Source: Natronococcus sp. A-GB1
Lineage (GTDB): Archaea > Halobacteriota > Halobacteria > Halobacteriales > Natrialbaceae
Direction of reading: 5' to 3'
DNA length: 64,000 nt
Assembly: GCF_029688845.1 (NCBI RefSeq)
Contig: NZ_JARUKW010000014.1
Coordinates: forward strand, 1-64,000
The position numbers and the translations under genes are program-made. Below, piece after piece: positions 27,914 to 35,832 of this stretch; position 1 is the first letter of the stretch, and each line of letters starts with the position of its first letter. Below the pieces are notes generated by a model. That model was not told where the DNA came from. It did no database searches and saw only the letters and a program-made list of their open reading frames with translations.

Positions 27914-28063
27914 TTACCAGGTGCCGCCGCCGTTGCCGGCGATCCCGACGTCCGCCGCGGCCGTTCCGACCTGCGAGAGCAGGAGGCAGGTCGCGAACAG
28001 GGCGCCGATCAGTCGTGGATGCTCCGCGAGGAACGTCCGTAACATGTCGTTGTTTGAGGGCAT
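27914..28063 (-). CDS. DUF7503-like hydrophobic micropeptide
   Basis: 49 aa from the ATG at 28063. It has a short polar N-terminus (PSNNDMLRTFLAEHPRLIG), one hydrophobic helix (ALFATCLLLSQVGTAAA) and a Gly/Asn tail (GNGGGTW). This matches my recollection of DUF7503, micropeptides often found beside DUF7504 genes. It could be a secreted peptide after cleavage at TAAA or a single-span membrane peptide. It is convergent with the protease candidate, with 7 bp between the stops. A longer start at 28171 would add a non-hydrophobic stretch that does not fit. Confidence 0.6.
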   Translation of the reverse strand: MPSNNDMLRTFLAEHPRLIGALFATCLLLSQVGTAAADVGIAGNGGGTW

Positions 28064-28290
28064 CGTGTCGAACGATACCGCTTCACGAGCAATACCTATT
28101 ATTCGGTTAACTACGCCCGGATCGATAGTCGTTGTTCCGAACGGGTCGCACGCTCGATCGAGAGTAGACACCTGTTACCGACTCGCAGGCGGAGTTAATC
28201 AGCTATTGTGACCGACGAAACGGGCTCGCCGTCGGCTACGCTCCCCGTCGACCGACAGAGTGCCGTGCTAACACGTCTCTCCGCCGGGAA

Positions 28291-28300
28291 GTTTTTATCG
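28291..28300 (+). promoter_or_regulatory. TATA box of the GTPBP1-like gene
   Basis: GTTTTTATCG lies ~25-30 nt before the ATG at 28322 in otherwise GC-rich DNA. The spacing implies a leaderless or nearly leaderless transcript and supports the start at 28322 over an upstream in-frame start at 28208. Confidence 0.55.
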
Positions 28301-28321
28301 GCTCGCCAGTTACCCCCACCC

Positions 28322-29923
28322 ATGAGCCGTGACCGGGTCCTCCTCGAACGGGCCCTGGACCGTGGCGAACAGGACGGCGGAAGCGTCGAGTTCAAGGAAC
28401 GGCTCCTCCGGGACGTCCACCTCGAGGGCGGACGCCGGGAGAGTCTGGCCGCACAACTTCGACATCGCCTGCTGTCGGGTGACGGCGAGGCGACGTACGT
28501 CGTCGGCGTCACCGACGACGGCGGGCTCGCCGGCATCGACCACGACACCTTCTCCGAATCGATGGACGTCCTCTCCCTGCTCGCCGAAGAGGCCGACGCC
28601 CACATCGATGACGTCCAGACCTGGGGCGTCGAGGATGGGCTCGTCGGCGTCGCGCAGGTCCGGGACGGATCGATCCTCGAGACCGACGACGAACACCTTG
28701 TCGTCGGAACGGCCGGCCACGTCGACCACGGCAAGAGCACGCTGGTCGGATCGCTCGTCACCGGCACCGCCGACGACGGCGACGGCGCGACCCGCGCGTA
28801 CCTCGACGTCCAGCCCCACGAGGTCGAACGCGGGCTCTCGGCGGATCTCTCCTACGCCGTCTATGGCTTCGACGACAACGGTCCCGTCCACGTTCGGAAT
28901 CCCGATCGCAAGGCCGACCGCGCGAAGGTCGTCGAGGAGGCCGATCGACTCGTCTCGTTCGTCGACACCGTTGGGCACGAGCCCTGGCTGCGAACGACGA
29001 TCCGCGGGCTCGTCGGCCAGAAACTCGACTACGGGCTGCTCGTCGTCGCCGCGGACGACGGACCGACCCAGACGACCCGCGAACACCTCGGCGTCCTGCT
29101 GGCGACGGAACTCCCGACGATCGTCGCGATCACGAAGACCGACGCCGTCTCCGACGAGCGGTGCGAGGAGGTCGAACGCGAGGTCGAACGCCTCCTCCGG
29201 GATGTCGACAAGTCGCCGCTGCGGGTCGCGCGCCACGGCGTCGACGCCGCCGTGGAAGAGATCAGCGAGCGCGTCGTCCCGATCGTGACGACCAGCGCGA
29301 TCACGATGGACGGGCTCGACACGCTCGACGAGCTATTCGATCGACTGCCGAAGACCTCCCAGGACGCCGGGGAGTTCCGGATGTACGTCGACCGGAGCTA
29401 CTCCGTTACCGGCGTCGGCGCCGTGGCGTCGGGCACCGTCATGTCCGGCGAGGTCGAGGCCGGCGACGAACTCCTGCTTGGGCCGATGCCCGACGGGCGC
29501 TTCCAGGAGGTGGAGGTTCGCTCGATCGAGATGCACTACCACCGGGTCGACCAGGCCAGCGCCGGCCGGATCGTCGGGATCGCGCTCAAGGGCGTCAAAG
29601 AGAGCGCGATCGAGCGCGGAATGGTGTTGCTCCCCCGCGAGGCCGATCCCGATCCGGTTCGCGAGTTCGAGGCCGAAGTGATGGTGTTAAACCACCCCAC
29701 CAGGATCGGCGACGGCTACGAGCCGGTCGTCCACCTCGAGACGATCGGCGAGGCTGCCTCCTTCTCGCCCGAGAACGGGCGGCTGCTGCCGGGCGACACC
29801 GGCGAAACCACGGTCCGATTCAAGTTCCGTCCGTACCTGATCGAGGAGGGCCAGAAGTTCGTCTTCCGAGAGGGCCGAAGCAAGGGCGTCGGCACCGTCA
29901 CCGATGTCCGTCCGGCCAATTAG
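28322..29923 (+). CDS. GTPBP1-like translational GTPase
   Basis: 533 aa. A ~110-residue N-terminal domain (MSRDRVLLERALDRG, then VEFKERLLRDVHLEGG) precedes an EF-1A-like GTPase: G1 GTAGHVDHGKSTL, G3 DTVGHEPWL, G4 AITKTDAV and G5 TSAIT. Two beta-barrel domains follow (RSYSVTGVGAVASGTVMSGEVEAGDELLLGP and a C-terminal barrel ending VFREGRSKGVGTVTDV). The archaeal GTPBP1/2 family is conserved, but its translation-linked role is poorly defined. It stands alone in its transcription unit, convergent with a HAD gene. Confidence 0.9.
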   Translation: MSRDRVLLERALDRGEQDGGSVEFKERLLRDVHLEGGRRESLAAQLRHRLLSGDGEATYVVGVTDDGGLAGIDHDTFSESMDVLSLLAEEADAHIDDVQTWGVEDGLVGVAQVRDGSILETDDEHLVVGTAGHVDHGKSTLVGSLVTGTADDGDGATRAYLDVQPHEVERGLSADLSYAVYGFDDNGPVHVRNPDRKADRAKVVEEADRLVSFVDTVGHEPWLRTTIRGLVGQKLDYGLLVVAADDGPTQTTREHLGVLLATELPTIVAITKTDAVSDERCEEVEREVERLLRDVDKSPLRVARHGVDAAVEEISERVVPIVTTSAITMDGLDTLDELFDRLPKTSQDAGEFRMYVDRSYSVTGVGAVASGTVMSGEVEAGDELLLGPMPDGRFQEVEVRSIEMHYHRVDQASAGRIVGIALKGVKESAIERGMVLLPREADPDPVREFEAEVMVLNHPTRIGDGYEPVVHLETIGEAASFSPENGRLLPGDTGETTVRFKFRPYLIEEGQKFVFREGRSKGVGTVTDVRPAN

Positions 29924-29950
29924 CCGGCCTCACGCCGGTCGCAACCAGCG

Positions 29951-30631
29951 TTACCGCCAGGGCGGGGATTGTAGTTCGGCCAGCGACTCGAGGACGTAGC
30001 TCGGCCGTGGGTCCGGATTCGTCGTTTCCGTTCCTCGAGGAACCCACACCGAATCGAGTCCTGCGGCTCGAGCGCCGGCGACATCCGATGAGAGGGAGTT
30101 CCCGACGTACACCGCCCGCCCCGGCCTCGAGCCGAGTTCGTCGAGGGCGACCGAGAACGGTTCGGGATCGGGCTTCGGCGCGGTGTCTTCCCCCGCGAAC
30201 ACGGTCGTCTCGAACGCGCGCTCGAGCCCGGTCGCCTCGAGTTTCTGTTGTTGCATCGCTGACATCCCGTTCGTGATCAGCCCCAGCGCGTACTCGTCGG
30301 CCAGCGCCTCCAGCGTCGTCGCCGCTCCCGGTAGTACCTCGACGTTGCGCTGGTCGCGTTCCTCGCGGAACTCGCGGGCGACCGCGACGCCGTCCGCGCG
30401 ATCGTGGCCCGCCTCGACGGCCAGATCGCCGAAACACCGCTCGTGGAAGTCGGCGAAGCCGTCGGCCCGCTCCAGGTACTCTCGGTACCGGGCGTAGTAG
30501 GTCGCCGGTTCGAAGACGGGACCGACGCCCGAGCGCTCGAACGCGACCTCGAGCACCTCGTCAGCGCCGCGGCGATACCGACAGAGGGTGTCGTCGAGAT
30601 CGAAAAGAACGGTGTCAATCGAATCGCTCAT
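29951..30631 (-). CDS. HAD-superfamily hydrolase
   Basis: 226 aa. Motif I is VLFDLDDTLCRYRRG, motif II is in LGLITNGMSAMQQQKLE, motif III Lys is in DTAPKPDPEPF, and motif IV is VYVGNSLSSDVAGARAAGLDSVWV (here Gly-Asn-Ser rather than Gly-Asp, with the Asp two residues later). The helical cap region is ~20-90. It is probably a phosphatase acting on a small metabolite. The 62-bp gap before mch on the same strand leaves co-transcription possible. Confidence 0.87.
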   Translation of the reverse strand: MSDSIDTVLFDLDDTLCRYRRGADEVLEVAFERSGVGPVFEPATYYARYREYLERADGFADFHERCFGDLAVEAGHDRADGVAVAREFREERDQRNVEVLPGAATTLEALADEYALGLITNGMSAMQQQKLEATGLERAFETTVFAGEDTAPKPDPEPFSVALDELGSRPGRAVYVGNSLSSDVAGARAAGLDSVWVPRGTETTNPDPRPSYVLESLAELQSPPWR

Positions 30632-30693
30632 CGATCGTCGGAAGGCGCGATCGGACGAAAAAGCGGTCGATCGCCGGTGACCCTCGGATCGGC

Positions 30694-31626
30694 TTACAGG
30701 CCGAACGACTCCGCGAGGAGTTTTTCATCGGTTTCGCCGTGGCTGTAGGTCGGTCCGCCGAGTACGTCGACGGTGACCGCCGCAGGCGCGAACAGATCCG
30801 CGGGAACCTCTTCGAACTGCCAGTCGAGATCGTCGAACACCTCTGCGAACGGACGCCCGTGTGCGTCCGCAGCGGTCGAGGGAATCGAGTCGAAGACGTC
30901 GTCGTCCTTCCGGACCGTCAGGTGGGCCCGGCCGCCGTAGGCCAGCGCGTCGTTCGTCCGGGCGATCGCGGTCTGTTCGTCGCCCGCGATCGGCGCGACC
31001 GGCGCCCGACCCGTCGCGGAGACGATATCGTTCGGGTCGTACCCGAGCTCCGTCAACCGATAGGTCGCGAGCTCGGCCGCGCGCGCGGCCGACGTGATGC
31101 TTCCCGCCAGACTCGCCGTTCGGTAGGCGAGCAGAAAGACGCTGCTGGGTTCGACCTCCGCGAGTTCGGCGACCTGTTCGGCGGCCGACGCCGGCGGCAG
31201 CTCGTCGCTCTCGACGGCCAGCGCGGTCAGATCGAACGCGTCGGTGTAGCCGACCCGTCGAAACTCCTCTTCGCGCGCGACGAGCGCGCGTGCGGGTCCG
31301 CTGCCGAGCCCCTCGAAGTCCTCGGTGGCGAGTTCCCAGCCGGCCTTCTGTGAACACAGCAACGAGAGCGCGGGCTGGTCGGTCGTCAGCTCGACGTAGG
31401 GGATCGAGGTGCCGTCGACCTCGCCCAGCAGGTGGCTCGGCGTCGCCATCCCCGCGGTCTGGATCTCCGTCAATAGCAGTCCCGCCTCGACCCCGCCGTC
31501 GAACTCGACGCCGAAGTCGAGCACGGTCGCCTCGTTCTCGAGGTCGAACCCGCCGATGTTCAACTCCTCGGCGTAGTCGAGGGCTTCGTCGACCAGCTCG
31601 ATCGCCATCCGGTTGAGACTCTCCAT
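30694..31626 (-). CDS. mch: Methenyltetrahydromethanopterin cyclohydrolase
   Basis: 310 aa, full-length for the family. It begins MESLNRMAIELVDEAL, with LEVDGTSIPYVELTTDQPALSLLCSQKAGW (order: GEVDG then SIPYVEL), LGSGPARAL and EPSSVFLLAYRTASLAGSITSAARAAE. The enzyme interconverts 5,10-methenyl- and formyl-tetrahydropterin in C1 metabolism. Haloarchaea keep it without methanogenesis, probably for folate-type C1 carriers. A T-rich GTTTTACGCC box and an AGAGGGAAGG ribosome-binding site precede the start. Confidence 0.95.
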   Translation of the reverse strand: MESLNRMAIELVDEALDYAEELNIGGFDLENEATVLDFGVEFDGGVEAGLLLTEIQTAGMATPSHLLGEVDGTSIPYVELTTDQPALSLLCSQKAGWELATEDFEGLGSGPARALVAREEEFRRVGYTDAFDLTALAVESDELPPASAAEQVAELAEVEPSSVFLLAYRTASLAGSITSAARAAELATYRLTELGYDPNDIVSATGRAPVAPIAGDEQTAIARTNDALAYGGRAHLTVRKDDDVFDSIPSTAADAHGRPFAEVFDDLDWQFEEVPADLFAPAAVTVDVLGGPTYSHGETDEKLLAESFGL

Positions 31627-31682
31627 ACCTTCCCTCTAGCGTCTGGCGTAAAACAGTTTGTCAGTTCGCTTCCTCGACCGTC

Positions 31683-31889
31683 TCAGGCGTCAGCCTCGTA
31701 CCCCGCGTCCTCGATCGCGCTCCCGATCGCGTCGACGGGCGTCCCCTCGTCGTGTTCGACGCGTACCTCGTCGGTCTCGTGGTTCGCGGTGGCCGACGAC
31801 ACACCCTCGAGCGCCTCGACCGCGTCGGTGACGTTCTCCTCACAGCCGACACAGGACATCCCGCGTACGTCGATGGTCGTCTGTTCCAT
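31683..31889 (-). CDS. Heavy-metal-associated (HMA) domain protein
   Basis: 68 aa from the ATG at 31889, a stand-alone HMA fold. The metal motif GMSCVGCEENV has the CxxC pair, then AVEALEGVSSATANHETDEVRVEHDE and SAIEDAGYEADA. Such CopZ-like proteins carry Cu(I) to P-type ATPases. No copper ATPase is in the window. The gene is divergent from the frameshifted stress-protein gene. Longer upstream reading (to 32357) is basic and not credible. Confidence 0.85.
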   Translation of the reverse strand: MEQTTIDVRGMSCVGCEENVTDAVEALEGVSSATANHETDEVRVEHDEGTPVDAIGSAIEDAGYEADA

Positions 31890-31991
31890 ACTCCCGGTCG
31901 CGACTCGGGACAGTTCGGTCTTCCGCATCGGTCGGCTGGGTGCCAGAGACCGACTCGTGGTTTGACATGCGTCCCGGCAGTCGGTTCGAGC

Positions 31992-32430
31992 ATGTACACG
32001 GTTCTGGTTCCGGTCGACGGCGACGACGACCGGATCGACGCACAGCTCGAGGCCGTCCGCGAGCTGGCCGCGGGAACGAATCGATCGCCGTCGACGTACT
32101 CCACGCGCGGGAAGAACTCGACTTCTCGGCCGAGGACATCGACGATGTCGCCGTCGGTACGCTCGAGGAGGAGCTAACTGCCTCGAGGGACTCCCGGAGA
32201 CGGTCTCGAGAATCGCTACGGCATTGCGGGAGGCGGGGACCGAGACCGACGTCCACGCGGCGACCGGCCGTCCCGAGCCGACAATCCTCGACGCGGCCGA
32301 GCGATTCGGTGCGGACCTCCTCGTCCTCGGCGCTCGCCGTCGATCGCCCGTCGGCAAGGCGGTATTCGGGAGCGTCGCCCAGTCGGTGCTACTCGAGACG
32401 GAGCGCCCGGTGACGGTCGCCCCGACCTGA
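31992..32430 (+). pseudogene. Universal stress protein with two frameshifts
   Basis: Three frames together read as one UspA domain. MYTVLVPVDGDDDRIDAQLEAVRELAAG (from 31992) continues in a second frame as NESIAVDVLHAREELDFSAEDID (from ~32076), then in a third as LEGLPETVSRIATALREAGTETD and LLVLGARRRSPVGKAVFGSVAQSVLLETERPVTVAPT to 32430. Each junction fits one missing base, near 32071-32080 and 32172-32180. The ATP-binding GARRRSP...GSVAQSV end is intact, so decay looks recent. Sequencing error is the main alternative. Either way no full-length product is encoded as given. Confidence 0.75.
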
Positions 32431-32434
32431 TCGG

Positions 32435-32746
32435 CTACCGGTCACTCGAGGCCGAACGGCCGAGGGCCTCCTCGACGGCCTCCACCTTCTCCGAGGCGGC
32501 GGTGTCCCGGATTCGCTTGTCATCGATCTTCAACACGGTGCTCACCCGATCGCCGTCGACGGCCTCGTGGGCCGCCTGGGCGGCCGCGAACAGCTCGTCG
32601 GTCGAGTCGGCCTCGATCACCGTCCCCATCGGGTTCGTCTCGTAGCCGACGTCGTACTCCTCGAGGGCCTCGACGGCCTTCGCCACTTCGTCTGCCATGC
32701 TCTGTTCGGTTACCGGTGCGACGCTGAGTAGTGCGACGACAGTCAT
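32435..32746 (-). CDS. MTH1187-family (thiamine-binding type) protein
   Basis: 103 aa from the ATG at 32746 (MTVVALLSVAPVTEQSM). The ferredoxin-like fold is seen in ALLSVAPVTEQSMADEVAKAVEALEEYDVGYETNPMGTVIEADS and RVSTVLKIDDKR. Relatives bind thiamine or hydroxymethylpyrimidine, or are annotated YkoF-like. Function here is unproven. It converges with the stress-protein pseudogene; the ends are 4 bp apart. Confidence 0.85.
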   Translation of the reverse strand: MTVVALLSVAPVTEQSMADEVAKAVEALEEYDVGYETNPMGTVIEADSTDELFAAAQAAHEAVDGDRVSTVLKIDDKRIRDTAASEKVEAVEEALGRSASSDR

Positions 32747-32848
32747 ATTCGACACTGTCCGCACTGCGGCCCGTAAATTCGATCCCTGCAGACGACGCCC
32801 GACGCACTCTCGGGCTCGAGAAAAGCAGCAGACGAACTCGAGGAGAGG

Positions 32849-33202
32849 TTATCGACGTGGTTCCGGCCGACGGGTTTCGGCGGGCGGGTAGATGACGATG
32901 TCGCCGTTGGCGTAGACGTACACCTCGTGCTCGAGGGCCGTGAAGGCGATGTGGCCGCCGGTGCGCTCGGTGCCGTCGGCTTTCGGCCGGAAGATCCGAT
33001 CGAGGGCATCGGGATCGATGCTGTCGTACAGCGAGAACTCCCCCTGGGAGACGTCCGTGTCCGCGATCGACGCGAGCGCGTGGACGATCGTTGCGGTCAG
33101 CGTCGCCGTATCGTCGTCGTCGTAGTGGAAGACGTAGCGGTCGTCGCCCTGTTCGTACTGGAGTTCGCCGCTCTCGTCTCTTGATGTGGACTCAGTTTGC
33201 AT
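32849..33202 (-). CDS. Single-domain HalOD1 protein
   Basis: 117 aa. It contains one HalOD1 module: VFHYDDDDTATLTATIVHALASIADTDVS, EFSLYDSIDPDALDRIF and GHIAFTALEHEVYVYANGDIVIYP. This matches the output modules in the larger protein at 24617-25840. The N-terminus is acidic and disordered. It could be a diffusible output component of a haloarchaeal signalling system. A good TATA box, GCTTTTATA, lies on the minus strand at 33249-33257, giving an estimated 5' leader of ~20 nt. Confidence 0.8.
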   Translation of the reverse strand: MQTESTSRDESGELQYEQGDDRYVFHYDDDDTATLTATIVHALASIADTDVSQGEFSLYDSIDPDALDRIFRPKADGTERTGGHIAFTALEHEVYVYANGDIVIYPPAETRRPEPRR

Positions 33203-33248
33203 GGGAACCTGTTCGTTCGGCTGTTCGCTGGTGGGTATCGTCCCGGAG

Positions 33249-33257
33249 TATAAAAGC
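33249..33257 (-). promoter_or_regulatory. TATA box of the single-domain HalOD1 gene
   Basis: GCTTTTATA (read on the minus strand) is the only AT-rich box in the 180-bp upstream region and matches the haloarchaeal TATA consensus. Confidence 0.6.
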
Positions 33258-33381
33258 TACTCGCAGTCGGAAACGCTTCTCGGAACCGACAGTCGTGGGC
33301 GTTGATCGCTCCGGCGAGCGGCGTCGATACGTCGCGGTTGGATTCGTGCGACGACCACGCTTGTCTCGCCCTGAGTTCGGG

Positions 33382-33708
33382 TCAGAACGACTCGTGGGGC
33401 CACTCCTCGCGCTCGCCCAGTGCCGGCGGGGTTCGGTCGCTGTACCCCTTCCGTCCGATCGCCCGATCGCCGACGGTGTTGAAGATCGCGACCCGCGCGT
33501 CCGCCGCGGACTCGAAGCGCTCGTCGGGGACCAGCTCGAACAGCTCGCGCAGCGTCTGCTCGCCGTTCGGGAGTCCCAGTACCGCGTCGCCGTAACGCTC
33601 GACCAGTTCGTCGCTCGTCGCCGGATACTGATGCTCCTCGAGTTCGTGAGCGAGCGGTCCGAACTCGACACCCAGCTCTCTCGTTCGCTCGTCGTCTGGT
33701 CCGATCAT
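33382..33708 (-). CDS. DUF5789 family protein
   Basis: 108 aa from the ATG at 33708 (MIGPDDERTRELGVEFGPLAHELEEHQYPATSDEL, given here only as its start motifs). The conserved core is SDELVERYGDAVLGLPNGEQTLRELF, FESAADARVAIFNTVGDRAIGRKGYSDR. The family is widespread in haloarchaea and of unknown function. The longer start at 33759 would add non-conserved residues. It stands alone between the HalOD1 gene and the tRNA region. Confidence 0.8.
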   Translation of the reverse strand: MIGPDDERTRELGVEFGPLAHELEEHQYPATSDELVERYGDAVLGLPNGEQTLRELFELVPDERFESAADARVAIFNTVGDRAIGRKGYSDRTPPALGEREEWPHESF

Positions 33709-33947
33709 CCCGGGTTCGATGCCGCCACGAACCGACTTAAAGCCCACCAGTGGTTTCACGTCGGCGTCGAGTGCGACCGCGGTTCATCTCGAGTTACCCG
33801 CGCCAATCGACGGTTGGCAACTCGCCGTCGAACCGTGCGACTCGAGGGCGAACGGTTTCCAGGAGCTCGGAACGGAAGACTCGGTCGTGAAAGCAGGGAG
33901 TTCTCGAGGAGGTCTCGGGGTCCTCGAAACGTTTCTGGAAGCGGTAT

Positions 33948-34085
33948 GCTGGCTGGGATTTGAACCACGGCCAGACGTGCTCGCTGCGCTGCGCGCGACT
34001 GGCCTGATTCAAATCCAGATCCGATTTTTCGGACTACGGATACTCGCACTGCTACGCAGTGCTCGCGGTGTTGTAGTCGGAGAAA
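33948..34085. repeat. tRNA-Gly-derived hairpin unit downstream of the first tRNA
   Basis: On the minus strand, directly after the tRNA-Gly 3' end, lies a hairpin (stem around CGACTAC/GTAGTCGG, with inner CACTGC-TAC-GCAGTG). Next is an inverted repeat opening CTGGATTTGAA and closing TTCAAATCCCAGCC, the second arm being an exact copy of the tRNA 3' half (T-arm to acceptor). The unit spans about 138 bp, and related units follow the second tRNA. Confidence 0.7.
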
Positions 34086-34156
34086 TGCGCTGGCTGGGAT
34101 TTGAACCCAGGTTGTGACCATGGCAAGGTCACGTGATACCACTACACTACCAGCGC
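34086..34156 (-). tRNA. tRNA-Gly (GCC), copy 1
   Basis: Reading the minus strand, a 71-nt cloverleaf begins GCGCTGGTAGTG and ends CCAGCGCA. The acceptor GCGCTGG pairs with CCAGCGC, the anticodon arm GACCT-TGCC-AGGTC contains anticodon GCC, and the T-arm carries GGTTCAAATCC. There is no encoded CCA. It is identical to the copy at 34586-34656. Confidence 0.95.
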
Positions 34157-34322
34157 TCTGTTACAGTTTTACGTCTCTCGAGTGAATTGATAAGGGTTAC
34201 GAATCGCTCGACTCGAGCCCGGATCGGACCTCCCGATCCCGTCCCGGTAATCGACAGCGACCTGGATCGCTTTGGTAGGCACTCGAGTTGCTCGAGCGAC
34301 TCGAGGCGTTCGTCGGTGTCGT

Positions 34323-34585
34323 GCGGTGGCTGGGATTTGAACGACGCGAAGACGGTCACCTCGCTTCGCTCGGCGCTGCGACTTCTCTTGTTCAGATCCA
34401 GGTCCGATTTCTGTCGCTCACGGGTTTGTTCGCGACAGAAATGCGCTGGCTGGGATTTGAACCGCTCCCGAGAACCTGCTCGCTTCGCTCGCAGAACCTC
34501 GGTATGCTTCAAATCCAGATCTGATTTCTCCGACTACGGATACTCGCACTGCTACGCAGTGCTCGCGGTGTGGTAGTCGGAGAAA
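34323..34585. repeat. Two tandem tRNA-Gly-derived hairpin units downstream of the second tRNA
   Basis: Two units (about 120 and 144 bp spacing) follow the second tRNA on the minus strand. Each has a hairpin (TTTCTCCGACTAC/GTAGTCGGAGAAA at 34525-34585; ATTTCTGTCGC/GCGACAGAAAT near 34410-34443) and an inverted repeat ending in the tRNA 3'-half sequence TTCAAATCCCAGCCAGCG. The hairpin after this tRNA is almost identical to that after copy 1. Confidence 0.7.
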
Positions 34586-34656
34586 TGCGCTGGCTGGGAT
34601 TTGAACCCAGGTTGTGACCATGGCAAGGTCACGTGATACCACTACACTACCAGCGC
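34586..34656 (-). tRNA. tRNA-Gly (GCC), copy 2
   Basis: Same 71-nt sequence as copy 1 with anticodon GCC. The strong downstream hairpin starts within two bases of the tRNA 3' end on the minus strand. Confidence 0.95.
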
Positions 34657-34890
34657 CCTGTTGCACTCTCACCTATCTCTGGTAGCTGTATAAGGATTGC
34701 GAATCGAGGGATGTGTGACTCGTCCAGGCGTACCATTCGTCGACCGCTCACCGTCCCGTAGTGGCCGTCTCACGGTCTCAAGGGCGCGCCAGCGCGAAAA
34801 ACGGGTCGTCACTCGTGACAGTGTGCCCCGAAGACCCGTATGCGCCGATTTCCCACCTGTGAGCCGTTCACAGCCGGAATCGAATCCGCT

Positions 34891-34902
34891 ACCCTTTTAA
34901 GA
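34891..34902 (+). promoter_or_regulatory. Promoter of the S10-spc ribosomal operon
   Basis: ACCCTTTTAAGA about 55-65 nt before the SPOUT methyltransferase start is the best TATA candidate for the long plus-strand operon. The sequence between it and the ATG would form the leader. Confidence 0.45.
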
Positions 34903-34955
34903 CTTTGTCGGCAAGACATCGCTACAGTCTAGTGACGCGGCGCCGAAGCGTGGGC

Positions 34956-35828
34956 ATGACCGTCAGCGTGCTCGTGCCGTCGTCGCTCACCCGCGAAGCC
35001 GAGGACAAACGCGAGGCAACTCGCAAGCTCGGATACGTCGCCCGCGCGGCGACCGTATTCCGGGCGGATCGGCTCGTCGTCTTCCCCGACCGGGAGGGCG
35101 AACGCGGGCGATTCGGCGGCGAGTTCGTCGACACCGTCTTGCGGTACGCGACGACGCCCCCCTACCTCCGAAACGAGGCCTGGGGGATGCGCGACGAACT
35201 CGAGTACGCGGGCATCCTGCCCCCGCTCCGCGCCGTGTCACAGACCGGCTCCGAATCGAACGGTTCGGGGTCGTCAAGACAAGGAATCGTGACCGAGGTC
35301 GGACCTGATCAACGCGTGCGGGTCAATTGCGGCTTGCAACACCCGATCTCCCTCAACGTGCCTCCCGGTATGGAGGTCGAGGAGGGGGAGCGCGTGACCG
35401 TCAGGATCTCTTCGCGACGACCGGTCCGGGCGAAACTCGAGGACGAACCCCTCCCGGGGCTCGACGTCGAGCGGACGGACCTCCAGGCAGCACTCGGCCG
35501 TGAGGACGCCGGCGTCCGCATTGCAGCCTCTCGATTCGGTGCAGAACTCACCGTCGGGCGGCTGAGGACGCTGGCCGGACGCCGCGAGCGCGACGGGATG
35601 ACCGTCGTCTTCGGGGCACCCGAGAGAGGGCTGCCGGACATCCTCGGAATGGACGAGGAGGCCGTCGACGCGCTGTCCCGTTGGGACGGCGTCGACGGTG
35701 ACGGAGTCGAACCCATCGATCCGGGGTTCGACCTCTGGCTGAATACGGTTCCGGACCAGGGAAGCGACGTGGTGCGAACGGAAGAGGCTCTGTTCGCAAC
35801 GCTCGCCTCCCTCACTCTCAGAGAGTGA
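34956..35828 (+). CDS. SPOUT-fold RNA methyltransferase (archaeal, head of the L3 operon)
   Basis: 290 aa from the ATG at 34956. SPOUT landmarks are SVLVPSSLTREAEDKREATRK, then RADRLVVFPD, VLRYATTPPYLRNEAWG, a mid OB-fold-like insert (GLQHPISLNVPPGMEVEEGERVTV) and a knotted C-terminal half ending MTVVFGAPERGLPDIL. In archaea and eukaryotes this gene sits just before uL3 and is thought to methylate rRNA or tRNA. The stop is 4 bp before the uL3 start, which suits co-expression. Confidence 0.85.
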   Translation: MTVSVLVPSSLTREAEDKREATRKLGYVARAATVFRADRLVVFPDREGERGRFGGEFVDTVLRYATTPPYLRNEAWGMRDELEYAGILPPLRAVSQTGSESNGSGSSRQGIVTEVGPDQRVRVNCGLQHPISLNVPPGMEVEEGERVTVRISSRRPVRAKLEDEPLPGLDVERTDLQAALGREDAGVRIAASRFGAELTVGRLRTLAGRRERDGMTVVFGAPERGLPDILGMDEEAVDALSRWDGVDGDGVEPIDPGFDLWLNTVPDQGSDVVRTEEALFATLASLTLRE

Positions 35829-35832
35829 TAGA

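Noticed and set aside
33948-34656. CRISPR array
   Set aside because: The repeats are tRNA 3'-half copies within hairpins at irregular spacing (141, 236, 120, 144 bp), not short repeats with uniform spacers, and no cas gene is near.
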